Source of the DNA: Acidobacteriota bacterium
GTDB taxonomy: Bacteria; Acidobacteriota; Thermoanaerobaculia; Multivoradales; JAHZIX01
Assembly (NCBI GenBank): GCA_034211275.1
Contig: JAXHTF010000031.1
Span: 1 to 47,778, forward strand
Reading direction: 5' to 3'
Length of the DNA: 47,778 nucleotides
Part shown: one piece after another, positions 17,591-47,778 of the stretch
How positions within the stretch are numbered: the first letter of the stretch is position 1
Layout: every line of letters starts with the position of its first letter
Notes under the pieces: generated by a model
Told to the model about the DNA's origin: nothing
The model's input: only the letters and a program-made list of their open reading frames with translations
Database searches by the model: none
Position numbers and translations under genes: made by a program

Positions 17591-20251
17591 TCAGTGCTCG
17601 GAACCGGCCCCGTCCGCTCCTCCCTCGCCCCCCTCGGGAACCCCTCTCTCCCCCGGAACCAAGTGCAGGGTGTGCTGCGCCGCTCCCGGCAGCAGCGGCG
17701 TCGCCTCCCCGGCGAGCCAGGCCTGGTGGCCGTCGCGGTAGTGGGGGGACATGGGATGGGCGCTCTGGCCGCCGGGCATGTGGAAGATGGCCTGATCCTC
17801 CCGCCCCGGGGCCACCACCATGCGCTGGGACGGACCGTAGCCGCTGCTCTGCACCCGCGGCATGTAGAAGTCGCCGGGCTGGGGATCCGGCGCCATGTCG
17901 AGCCAGCCCTTCACCGGCCCCGGCGCCATGCGGCTGAAGAGGTGGGTCATGCGCAAGCGGTTGCGCTCGCCCCAGGTCTGGTCGGCGAGGGCCTCCTGCC
18001 GCTCTTCCACCTCCGCCACCACGGCGTCGGCGGCCTCCAGCAACAATCCGTCCCAGCCTCCTTCGACACCAGCCGCGGCCTCCGGCGGCCGCGCCTCCAC
18101 CAGCGCCCAGACGGCGCCCTCGGCCTGACCGTAATCGTCCAGGTAGTCGTATTCCTCGTCGGGCATGGGGCAACCGCCGGCGATGGCGTCGAAGAGCCGG
18201 GAGCCGAGCTCCAGGCGGAAATCGCGCACCAGGGTGTAGCCGACGGCGTCGACGGTGGCGCGGCCCTGCCAGTTGTCCACCAGCCGGCGCAGCTCGCCGC
18301 GCTGGGGATGACCCGCCACCGCCTCGTCGTCCAGAACGTCCAGGAGGAGCTGTCGCCAACCCTCCAGGAAGAGGGCCCGGTCGTCGAGCTGGATGGCGAG
18401 CATGTCCTGCTCGTCCGCGTCTTCCAGCACCATGAGCTGATCCCGTACCTGGGTCGCCCGGGCACCGAGGCCGAAGTTGCCGTCACCCAGCAGATCGACC
18501 TCGGCGAGGCCCGAGGAAGCCTCCCTCGACCCCACGGCGCTGGTCTCGACCTCCGCGGCTCCCTCAGCCTCCGCCGCTTCCGGCGGGAAGGCCAGGGCCC
18601 GCTGGTTGGAGGACCACAGTCGCCCCGACGGCGGATCGAGGATCATCGGCACCTCTTCCGGCGCCAGGTAGCCGTCCCATCCTCCCGCCTCCGAAGACCC
18701 CATCTCTGAAGACCAAGAGACCGGCAGCCGGCCGGCGCCGCCGACGCGTTTCGGCACCCGGCCCACCATGGTCCAGCCGATGTGGCCGTCGGCATCCGCC
18801 ACCAGCATGTTGAGGGACGGCAGGCCGGAGCGGCGGCCGATCTCCAGAGCCTCCTGCGCCGTGGTGGCGGTCTCCAAGGCCTGCAGCTCCAGATTCACCG
18901 CCGCCGGGTCGTGGGGGATCCAGCGCACCGCTGCCGGCTGGGCGCCCTCCGGGCCGCCGATACCGTCCTCCAGCACCGGCCCCCAGAGGGTCCAGCGCAC
19001 CGAACCGACCTCCGGTTCCTGCCCCGGCACCTCGAAGGTCTCGTCGAAGACCTCGTAGGCCCGCGGCCCGTCGGGAGTGAGATAGCGCGTCTCGTCCTGG
19101 GGATCCGGCTCCAGCAGGATTACGTCCAGGGAGTCGGTGCGACCGTTGGTGAAGCCCCAGGCGACGTGCCCGTTGCTCCCCGCCACCAGCAGCGGCAGGC
19201 CCGGCAGGGTAATGCCCGCCAGGCGGTGTTCGCCACCGGCACCGTCGGGCCATTGGAGCACCGTGCGATACCAGATATTGGGCAAGGTGTAGCCCATGTG
19301 CATGTCCAAGGCGAGCATGGCGCCGCCGTGACCGGTGTGCTCTCCGGACACCACCCAGGCGTTGCTACCGGCGACCTCCAGCCCCTCGGCACCGCTCAGG
19401 CCTCGCTCCCAGGGAGCATGGAGGAAGGCCTGGGAGCTCTCCTCCTCCGGCCCGGAAGCCTCCCCGGCCGCGGAATCCGCCGGCGCCGGCACCGTGCTCA
19501 AGGGGCTGGGCACCTCGGGCCACGGCGAGGCCTCTCCCGCCAGGGGAGCGTCCCACGGGGTGCCGCGGGGGGTGAGCAGCCGGTAGGTCTCCTCCGGCAG
19601 GCAGCGGTGGAGCGCCGCCAGAGTCTCCTCGTACTCCTGGGCACTGCCCTGGAGCATCACCCACAGGCTGTGGAGCATGAGCACCGAGTCCGCCTCGGTC
19701 CAGGGCTCCGGCGAGCGGCGCAGCACGAGATATTCGAACGGCGGCTCGTCGAGGGCCGCGATGCCGGCGTTGATGCCCCGGGTGTAGGCCGCCAGCAGGT
19801 CTCGCTGCTGGGCGGGCAGAGCCGCCAACACCTGCTCCGCGTTGGCCCGGAAGCGGTGAATGCGCAGCCGCCGGTCCACCCGTGCCAGCCGCGCCCCGAA
19901 GAGCCCCGCCAGCTCGCCGGCGGCCTGGCGCCGGATCAAATCCATCTGCAGCAGCCGGTCCTGGGCGTGGACGAAGCCGAGGCCGTAGGCCACATCCTCC
20001 CGGGAGGTGCCCGCCACCGTCACCACCCCGAGCTCGTCTCGGTCGATGCTCACCGGCGCCGCGAGACCCGCCACCGTCATCTCTCCGTCCACCGCCGGCA
20101 GACTCCCCCGCAATTGCGAGCGCAACCAGAGACCGGCGGCGAGAAGAACCACGACCACCAGCAGCACCAAAACCAGGACGGCCCGGCCCAGCCACCGCAG
20201 CCAGCGACGGGGGCGAGATGAAACACTCGTGTCACGAGCGGAGGAGGACAT
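17591..20251 (-). CDS. Membrane-anchored penicillin-acylase-family Ntn hydrolase
   Basis: An 886-residue amidohydrolase of the penicillin/cephalosporin/AHL-acylase superfamily, expected to self-cleave into alpha and beta chains and hydrolyse an amide bond outside the cytoplasm. The N-terminus has Arg-rich residues followed by a hydrophobic segment (about 21-44), a signal anchor or signal peptide. The alpha chain carries DELGVVTVAGTSREDVAYGLG and FVHAQDRLLQMDLIRR, both typical. The mature beta chain should begin at Ser296 in AGSNAWVVSG, the N-terminal nucleophile, followed by ALDMHMGY and the VAWGFTNGRTDS block. The start is ATG 20251 with AAAGGAG at 20257-20263; an upstream GTG-type extension adds only unconserved residues. 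The gene is first in a unit with the trimodular NRPS, A-PCP-TE and exporter. By analogy with PvdQ in pyoverdine maturation it may remove an acyl cap from the peptide or a precursor, or degrade a product for self-protection. The substrate cannot be read from sequence. Confidence 0.9.
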   Translation of the reverse strand: MSSSARDTSVSSRPRRWLRWLGRAVLVLVLLVVVVLLAAGLWLRSQLRGSLPAVDGEMTVAGLAAPVSIDRDELGVVTVAGTSREDVAYGLGFVHAQDRLLQMDLIRRQAAGELAGLFGARLARVDRRLRIHRFRANAEQVLAALPAQQRDLLAAYTRGINAGIAALDEPPFEYLVLRRSPEPWTEADSVLMLHSLWVMLQGSAQEYEETLAALHRCLPEETYRLLTPRGTPWDAPLAGEASPWPEVPSPLSTVPAPADSAAGEASGPEEESSQAFLHAPWERGLSGAEGLEVAGSNAWVVSGEHTGHGGAMLALDMHMGYTLPNIWYRTVLQWPDGAGGEHRLAGITLPGLPLLVAGSNGHVAWGFTNGRTDSLDVILLEPDPQDETRYLTPDGPRAYEVFDETFEVPGQEPEVGSVRWTLWGPVLEDGIGGPEGAQPAAVRWIPHDPAAVNLELQALETATTAQEALEIGRRSGLPSLNMLVADADGHIGWTMVGRVPKRVGGAGRLPVSWSSEMGSSEAGGWDGYLAPEEVPMILDPPSGRLWSSNQRALAFPPEAAEAEGAAEVETSAVGSREASSGLAEVDLLGDGNFGLGARATQVRDQLMVLEDADEQDMLAIQLDDRALFLEGWRQLLLDVLDDEAVAGHPQRGELRRLVDNWQGRATVDAVGYTLVRDFRLELGSRLFDAIAGGCPMPDEEYDYLDDYGQAEGAVWALVEARPPEAAAGVEGGWDGLLLEAADAVVAEVEERQEALADQTWGERNRLRMTHLFSRMAPGPVKGWLDMAPDPQPGDFYMPRVQSSGYGPSQRMVVAPGREDQAIFHMPGGQSAHPMSPHYRDGHQAWLAGEATPLLPGAAQHTLHLVPGERGVPEGGEGGADGAGSEH

Positions 20252-20256
20252 GGCGG

Positions 20257-20263
20257 CTCCTTT
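20257..20263 (-). promoter_or_regulatory. Shine-Dalgarno AAAGGAG deciding the acylase start
   Basis: AAAGGAG on the minus strand is five bases before ATG 20251-20249. It fixes the start 16 codons inside the longest ORF. Confidence 0.7.
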
Positions 20264-20325
20264 CAGGGGATTGGAGAAGGGCGGGCGTGGCCGAGCCACT
20301 TCGTAGGGGTGCCCCCAACCAGGCT

Positions 20326-20345
20326 GTCCGGGACACTCCCCGGAC
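20326..20345. promoter_or_regulatory. 7-6-7 inverted repeat in the divergent promoter region
   Basis: GTCCGGG, six bases, CCCGGAC is a perfect dyad between the acylase start (20251) and the permease start (20475). It ends three bases before the candidate -35 box at 20349. A regulator bound here could control both directions. It could also form a hairpin in the acylase leader mRNA. No regulator gene is in the window. Confidence 0.4.
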
Positions 20346-20348
20346 CGT

Positions 20349-20378
20349 TTGGGAGCATTTTTCCAGCTCTGCTATATT
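20349..20378 (+). promoter_or_regulatory. Candidate sigma70-type promoter for the permease
   Basis: TTGGGA (20349-20354), an 18-base spacer and TATATT (20373-20378) resemble -35 and -10 boxes in one of the few AT-richer patches of the window. The permease TTG start follows about 95 bases later. Motif reading only. Confidence 0.4.
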
Positions 20379-20464
20379 GCTTGGATTCCGGGAGTTACGC
20401 ACCCTCTCCCGGCCTGTGCTGCACATCCACCGCCGGGCCCGGCGGCATGTTTTGAATCTCTTCC

Positions 20465-20469
20465 GGAGG
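20465..20469 (+). promoter_or_regulatory. Shine-Dalgarno GGAGG deciding the TTG start of the permease
   Basis: GGAGG lies five bases before TTG 20475-20477, exactly where the typical permease N-terminus (FLQELRQTFRELRRRPVFTL) begins. The longer ORF from 20349 would place its start inside the candidate promoter. Confidence 0.7.
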
Positions 20470-20474
20470 CCCTT

Positions 20475-22898
20475 TTGGACATTTTTCTGCAGGAGCTTCG
20501 TCAGACCTTTCGCGAGCTGCGCCGGCGGCCCGTGTTCACCCTCGTCACAGTCTTGTCGCTGGCCCTCGGCATCGGCGCCCTGACGGCGGTCTTCACCATC
20601 GCCAACACCCTGCTCTTCCGGCCACTGCCCTTCGCCGACGAAGAGGAGCTGCTGCGCATCCAGGACGTTCAGGAGCGGCCCGGCGAGAGCCCCCGAGTGA
20701 CCAGCATGGCTGCCCTCAACTACGACGTGCTGCGTCAGCGCACGGAGGTCTTCGAGGGCCTGGCGCTGCAGGACGAGGGCAGCTTCAATCTGCAGGGTAC
20801 GGAAGAGCCCATCCGCGTCTTCGGCGCCTACGCCAGCGCCGGTGCCTTCGAGGTCCTGGGCATCGAGCCCATCCTCGGCCGCAGCTTCTCTCCCGACGAG
20901 GACCAGGCCGGCGCGCCGGCGCGGGTGGCGGTGCTCAGCTACGACCTCTGGCAGCGCCACCTGGGAGGGGATCCGGACCTCCTCGGCGAGGACGTGATCA
21001 TCAACCAGGAGCCCCACACCATCATCGGCGTCCTGCCGCCGAGCTACCGCTACCCCTACGACGCCGAGCTGTGGGTGCCCATGGGCTTCGACGTCAACAA
21101 TCCCCGCGCCTCCCACTATCTGCACGTGGTCGGCCGGCTGCGGGACGGCGCCAGCCTCGAGGAGGCGCAGCAGGAGCTGAACGCCATCGCCGCCCAGCTG
21201 GCCCAGGACTATCCGGAGAGTAATACCGATTGGGGCTTCGGGCTGACTCCGGTACGCGAGGAGATCACCGGCGATCTGGACACCGGGGTGGTCTGGCTGC
21301 TGGCAGCGGCGGCGGCCTTCCTGCTGCTCATCGCCTGCGCCAACGCCGCCAGCATGCTCCTGGCCCGCTCTACGGAGCGCGCCGCAGAGGTCGCTCTGCG
21401 CTCGGTGCTGGGCTCCTCGCGCTCCCGCCTGATCGCCCGCATGATGCTCCAAGGCCTGGTGCTGGCGATCCTCGGCGGCGGCTTCGGCCTGATCCTGGCC
21501 TTCACCATCCTCGGCCCGGTGGTGCGCCTCAGTCCCCTGGCGGACATCTACATCTTCGCCTCGCGGCTGACGCCGGACCTGCGGGTCCTGGGCTTCACCC
21601 TCGCGGTGTGCGCCGTGGTGGGCGTGATCTTCAGTCTGATTCCGGCGCTCCACGCCTCGCGGGTCGATCTGCAAAGCCTGCTCAAGGAAGAGAGCCGGGG
21701 CTCCCTGTCCTCTGGCGGCCGCCGCTGGCTGACCAGCTTCGTCGTCGCCGAGGTGGCGGTGGCCACGGTGCTGCTGGTGGGCGCCTTCCTGATGGTGGGC
21801 ACCTTCCAACGGCTGGTGGCCGTCGACCCGGGCTTCGAAGCGGACAATCTGCTGGTAGCCCACATGGCGCTGCCGAGCTCCAAATATCCCGAGGACGTCC
21901 AGAAGGTCCAATTCATCGACACCCTGTGCGAGCGCCTGGAAGCGCTGCCCGGCGTCCGCGCCGCCGGCGTCACCACCCTCTTCCCCCTGGACCAGGTGCG
22001 CATGCTCTCCCCCTTCTCCATCGACGGCCGGCCGCCGACGGACCCCGGGGAAATGCTCGCCGCCAATTTCCGCATGGTCAACGAGGGCTATCTCGAAGCC
22101 CTCGGCGTGCGGCTGGTGGGCGGCCGTCTCTTCGAGCAGCGGGATATGAACCCGACGCCGCCGGCCTTCGTCATCAGCCGCACCATGGCGGAGCGCTTCT
22201 TCCCCGGCCAGGACGCCGTGGGACGGCAAATGAAGCGCGCGCCCTGGGAGCTGGAGCGGCCCTGGGGACCGGTGGTAGGCGTGGTGGAGGACGTCATCGA
22301 CAGCGGGGACACCGCGGAGACCCTCTACATTCCCATCACCCACTTCCGCTTCATCAACGACAACGTGGCGCTGACGGTGCGTACCGAGGGCCCGCCCAAC
22401 AACGCCCTGCCGGCGATCCGCCGGACGTTGCGGGAGATCGACCCCCAACAGCCCCTCTACGACGTCGCTACGGCGCGGGAGATGATCGCCGAGAGCCACG
22501 GCAACGAGCGCTTCGCCGCCGCCCTGCTCACCAGCTTCGCCAGCCTCGGCCTGGTGCTGGCGCTCATCGGCATCTACGGCATCCTGACCTACAGCGTCGC
22601 CAGCCGCAGCCGCGAGCTGGGCCTGCGCATGGCCCTCGGCGCCCAGCGCAGCGAGATCCTGTGGCAGGTGGTGCGCCAAGGTCTGACGGTCACCGGCATC
22701 GGTCTCTTCCTGGGGCTGGCGGGCTCCTTCCTGCTCACCCGCCTGCTGGAGGCCTACGTCTTCGAGCTCGACCGTCCGGATCCCATGCTCCTCGGCGGTA
22801 TTGGCCTGATCGTGCTGGTGGTGGCCCTGCTGGCGGCGCTGCTGCCGGCGCGCCGGGCGACGCGGGTCGATCCCGCCACCGTCCTGCGCGGCGAGTAG
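20475..22898 (+). CDS. ADOP-like duplicated FtsX/MacB-family ABC permease
   Basis: An 807-residue inner-membrane permease with two copies of the MacB periplasmic domain plus FtsX domain. Visible blocks are the first helix (FTLVTVLSLALGIGALTAVF, residues about 18-40) and RPLPFADEEELLRIQD. A first FtsX core follows (CANAASMLLARSTERAAEVA, then ALRSVLG), then RWLTSFVVAEVAVATVLLVG opening the second half, and a second FtsX core (GLRMALGAQRSEILWQVVRQ). The C-terminus is PARRATRVDPATVLRGE. This is the layout of ADOP permeases, common in Acidobacteriota. No ATPase gene is adjacent, as is usual for that group. It is transcribed against all its neighbours, ends 17 bases from the convergent NRPS stop, and separates two NRPS transcription units. 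It may export the product, act in self-resistance, or be an unrelated insertion; sequence does not decide. Confidence 0.9.
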   Translation: MDIFLQELRQTFRELRRRPVFTLVTVLSLALGIGALTAVFTIANTLLFRPLPFADEEELLRIQDVQERPGESPRVTSMAALNYDVLRQRTEVFEGLALQDEGSFNLQGTEEPIRVFGAYASAGAFEVLGIEPILGRSFSPDEDQAGAPARVAVLSYDLWQRHLGGDPDLLGEDVIINQEPHTIIGVLPPSYRYPYDAELWVPMGFDVNNPRASHYLHVVGRLRDGASLEEAQQELNAIAAQLAQDYPESNTDWGFGLTPVREEITGDLDTGVVWLLAAAAAFLLLIACANAASMLLARSTERAAEVALRSVLGSSRSRLIARMMLQGLVLAILGGGFGLILAFTILGPVVRLSPLADIYIFASRLTPDLRVLGFTLAVCAVVGVIFSLIPALHASRVDLQSLLKEESRGSLSSGGRRWLTSFVVAEVAVATVLLVGAFLMVGTFQRLVAVDPGFEADNLLVAHMALPSSKYPEDVQKVQFIDTLCERLEALPGVRAAGVTTLFPLDQVRMLSPFSIDGRPPTDPGEMLAANFRMVNEGYLEALGVRLVGGRLFEQRDMNPTPPAFVISRTMAERFFPGQDAVGRQMKRAPWELERPWGPVVGVVEDVIDSGDTAETLYIPITHFRFINDNVALTVRTEGPPNNALPAIRRTLREIDPQQPLYDVATAREMIAESHGNERFAAALLTSFASLGLVLALIGIYGILTYSVASRSRELGLRMALGAQRSEILWQVVRQGLTVTGIGLFLGLAGSFLLTRLLEAYVFELDRPDPMLLGGIGLIVLVVALLAALLPARRATRVDPATVLRGE

Positions 22899-22915
22899 GA
22901 GGCGCGGAAGGGCGG

Positions 22916-40023
<17,108 letters not shown>

Positions 40024-40063
40024 GGTGAGAAAATCTCCGTCGGCGATCAGCAAGTGGTCTCGG

Positions 40064-42273
40064 TCATAAAACAAGCGCGGTGCGGTAGGCCTCATGGATC
40101 GTCGCCGTCAGGTTGCGGGGAGCCCGGGCATCCCCCACCGTGAGGATCTCCGGCAGCGGCCCATCCAGGTCTGGCGCCAGGTCCGGAGCCAGCCGCCGCA
40201 GCCATGCTTCGGCGCTGTCGCCAGCCTCACCCACGGTGGCCTCCGCGCCGGCGGCGAGGACCAGGGTGGCGGCCTCGACGGTTTCCCCGCCCCCGGGGCT
40301 GGACACCTCCAGCCGTCCTTCGGCGGCGCTCCAGGAAACCGCCTCCGCCGGCGCCAGCACCGTCACACCGCGCTCCTTCAAAGCCCAGGCGAGATGCATC
40401 CGATGATCCGCCGGCGCCGAGGCGGCGAGCTCCTTGCGCCGCCCCACCAGAGTCACGGCGAGGCCCGCCTCGGCGAGGCGCAGGGCCGTCTCGCAGCCCA
40501 CCAGCCCGGCCCCCACCACCGCCGCCGGCCCCGACGGCAAGGAGCCGGCTGCAACAGCGTCGAGAACCTCCGCGGCGGTGACGGCGTCGCCGGCGAAGGC
40601 GGGACGGAGGGGAGCAGCGCCGGTGGCCAGCAGCACCGCGTCGGGATCGAGCTCCGCCAGCGTGGCGGCGTCGAGCTCGCGGCCACGGTGAATGGTGACG
40701 GTGGAGGCCTCCACCCGCGCCACGAGGTGATCGAGGAAGCTCTTCCAGGTCTCGCCGGCGGCGCCGGTCTTGGATGGCACCCGCAGCTGGCCGCCGAGCT
40801 CCGGGGAGCGTTCGAAGAGATGCACGCGGTGGCCGCGGAGCGCCGCCACCCGGGCCGCCTCGAGACCGGCGGCGCCGCCGCCCACCACGATCACCGTTCG
40901 AGCCTCGGCGGCCGGGACCGCCTCCGGATCGGGGAGCTCGGCCTCGTGGCCCAACCGCGGATTGACGGCACACACCGCGCCGGGCCGGCGATGGGCCGGG
41001 TCGAGACAAATATTGCAGTAGATGCAAGGCCGCACCTCTTCTCCGCGGCCGGCGAGAACCTTGACGGGAATGGCCGAGTCCGCCAGCAGCGCCCGCCCCA
41101 GGCGCACCATGTCCAGCTCCCCGCGCTCCACCGCCCGCGCCGCCGCCGCCAAGGGTACCCGGGAGGTGATGCCCACGGGCAGATCCACCGCCCGGCGCAC
41201 CGTCGCCGCCGCCTCCAGCAAGAAGCCCTCGGGCCAGGCCATGGGGTGCACCCGCGGTGGGCCGAAGACGGTGGCAGAGAGATCGAGGCCGTCCACGCCG
41301 GCGTCCTTCAGCAGCCCAGCGGTGACCATCGTGTCCTCCAGGGTCAGGCCGCCGGGACGCGGCTGCGGCGAGGCGCCGGGCTCCACCTCGAAAGCGCTGA
41401 GCCGGCAGAAGAGGGGAAAGTCCCGCCCCACCCGCCGGCGGATGGCGGCGACGATCTCCAGCAGGAAGCGGGCCCGGTTCTCCACCGAGCCGCCGTAGCG
41501 GTCCTGCCGCTGGTTGGCCAGGGGCGAGAGGAACTGGGCCACCAGGTAGCCGTGGGCACCGTGGATCTCCACCGCGTCGAAGCCCGCCAGCTGCGCCCGG
41601 GCGGCGGCCTCGGCGAAGCGCTCGACAACGGCGGCGATGCCCTCCTCGCCGAGCTCCCGGGGGGTCTCGCCGCGGTGGTTGGGAGTCGCCGACGGCGCCA
41701 CCGGGGTCTCGCCGGTGAGGGCCGCGGAGGTACGCCGACCGGCATGCTGGAGCTGGATCGCGATTTTCGTCTCGAAGCTTGCCCCGGCTTCTTTCACCGT
41801 GGTCACCAGCCGCTCCAGCGCCGGCAGCACGCTGTCGTCGTCGAGGCGCAGCTGGGCCGGCGACAGGCGCCCCACCGGGGTCTCGACGCAGGTCGCCTCC
41901 ACCACCACCAGGGCGGCACCGCCGCGGGCGCGCTCGGCGTAGTGGGCGAAGGTGCGTTCCGTGGGCGCACCGCCGGGATCGTTGTAGTCCACCTCCATGG
42001 GGGAGAGCACCATGCGGTGGGCAAGCTCCAAAGAGCCCACCCGCAAAGGCGTGAGGAGCGGAGCCAGGGCGGGATCCGCCCCCGCCGAGCTGCCGGCTGC
42101 CTGGCGCATCAGCTCCGCCGCGATCTCGCTCTTCCGGCGCACCAGCGCAGCCCGCAGCTCCGCCGGCGGCGGGCCGCCGGGAGTGCGGTAGCGCAGCCTC
42201 TCGCCGTCGAGGCTGAGCTCCACCCCCGCCTGCCGCAGGCGCTGCACCAAATCCGCCGTCGTCGTTCCGGCCA

Positions 42274-42274
<1 letters not shown>
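40064..42274 (-). CDS. TubC-docking flavoprotein of the OYE / 2,4-dienoyl-CoA reductase family
   Basis: A 736-residue three-part oxidoreductase with an added docking domain. Residues about 5-52 match TubC-type docking (LVQRLRQAGVELSLDGERL, then ELRAALVRRKSEIAAEL). From about 70 there is an old-yellow-enzyme FMN barrel (PLRVGSLELAHRMVLSPMEV; HGAHGYLVAQFLSPLANQR; DRYGGSVENRARF). An iron-sulphur motif follows: Cys417, Cys420, Cys423 and Cys435, in CIYCNIC and AVCAVNP, spaced as in trimethylamine dehydrogenase. A dinucleotide-binding domain follows (VIVVGGGAAGLEAARVAALR near 455-475). Such enzymes pass electrons from NAD(P)H through FAD and 4Fe-4S to FMN and reduce an activated C=C bond or oxidise an amine. 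The start ATG shares one base with the upstream TGA (TGATG). The docking domain suggests it acts on a carrier-bound intermediate. It is about 60 residues longer than E. coli FadH, matching the added domain. Confidence 0.9.

Positions 42275-47778
<5,504 letters not shown>

Noticed and set aside
40024-40095. ATG 40095 as the start of the kinase-NRPS
   Set aside because: No ribosome site before it, it overlaps the upstream gene by 32 bases, and the extra 24 residues show no kinase-fold similarity. ATG 40023 has GGAG upstream. Not fully excluded.

Overview
The window is very GC-rich (about 70%), with long overlapping genes, and lies almost entirely inside secondary-metabolite genes. A duplicated 'orphan' FtsX/MacB-type permease (ADOP-like), which I know mainly from Acidobacteriota, and tubulysin-type (TubC) docking domains, best known from myxobacteria, point to an Acidobacteriota-like or myxobacterial host. 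I lean to Acidobacteriota, without certainty. I saw no rRNA, tRNA, CRISPR array or insertion sequence.

Region 1 (1-3837, + strand) is the right end of a class II lanthipeptide locus. It holds the 3' part of a short precursor-peptide gene (1-138), with a mersacidin-type double-glycine leader and a 14-residue Cys-rich core, followed by a complete LanM synthetase (235-3837).

Region 2 (3848-20251, - strand) converges on lanM. Reading 5' to 3' it encodes a membrane-anchored penicillin-acylase-family Ntn hydrolase, a three-module NRPS that starts directly with an adenylation domain (A-PCP-C-A-PCP-C-A-PCP-TE), a monomodular A-PCP-TE protein whose TE has Gln in place of the catalytic His, and an MFS exporter joined by a GTGA overlap. 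Hand-read specificity codes suggest Ala, a Pro-like residue and Ser for the trimodular enzyme and Gly for the monomodular one.

Region 3 (20252-22898) is a divergent intergenic stretch with a 7-6-7 dyad and a sigma70-like promoter, followed by the ADOP-like permease on the + strand. The permease splits the NRPS genes into two - strand transcription units.

Region 4 (22916-47778, - strand) is the second transcription unit, whose start lies beyond the right edge. In transcription order it encodes: a partial hybrid protein (A-PCP-KS-AT-KR-ACP) whose KS, AT and KR have all lost key catalytic residues; an old-yellow-enzyme/2,4-dienoyl-CoA-reductase-type flavoprotein carrying an N-terminal TubC docking domain; an APH-type kinase fused to TubC-C-A-PCP; and a four-module NRPS (TubC-C-A-PCP-C-A-PCP-C-A-PCP-C-PCP-TE) whose last module has no A domain. 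The genes overlap by 1-4 bases or are separated by a short gap, and acidic C-termini are followed by TubC domains.

The most unusual features are the pass-through-looking PKS module, the docking-domain-tagged oxidoreductase, the kinase-NRPS fusion, the A-less terminal module that must be loaded in trans, the TE with a lost His, and the small lanthipeptide precursor at the left edge.
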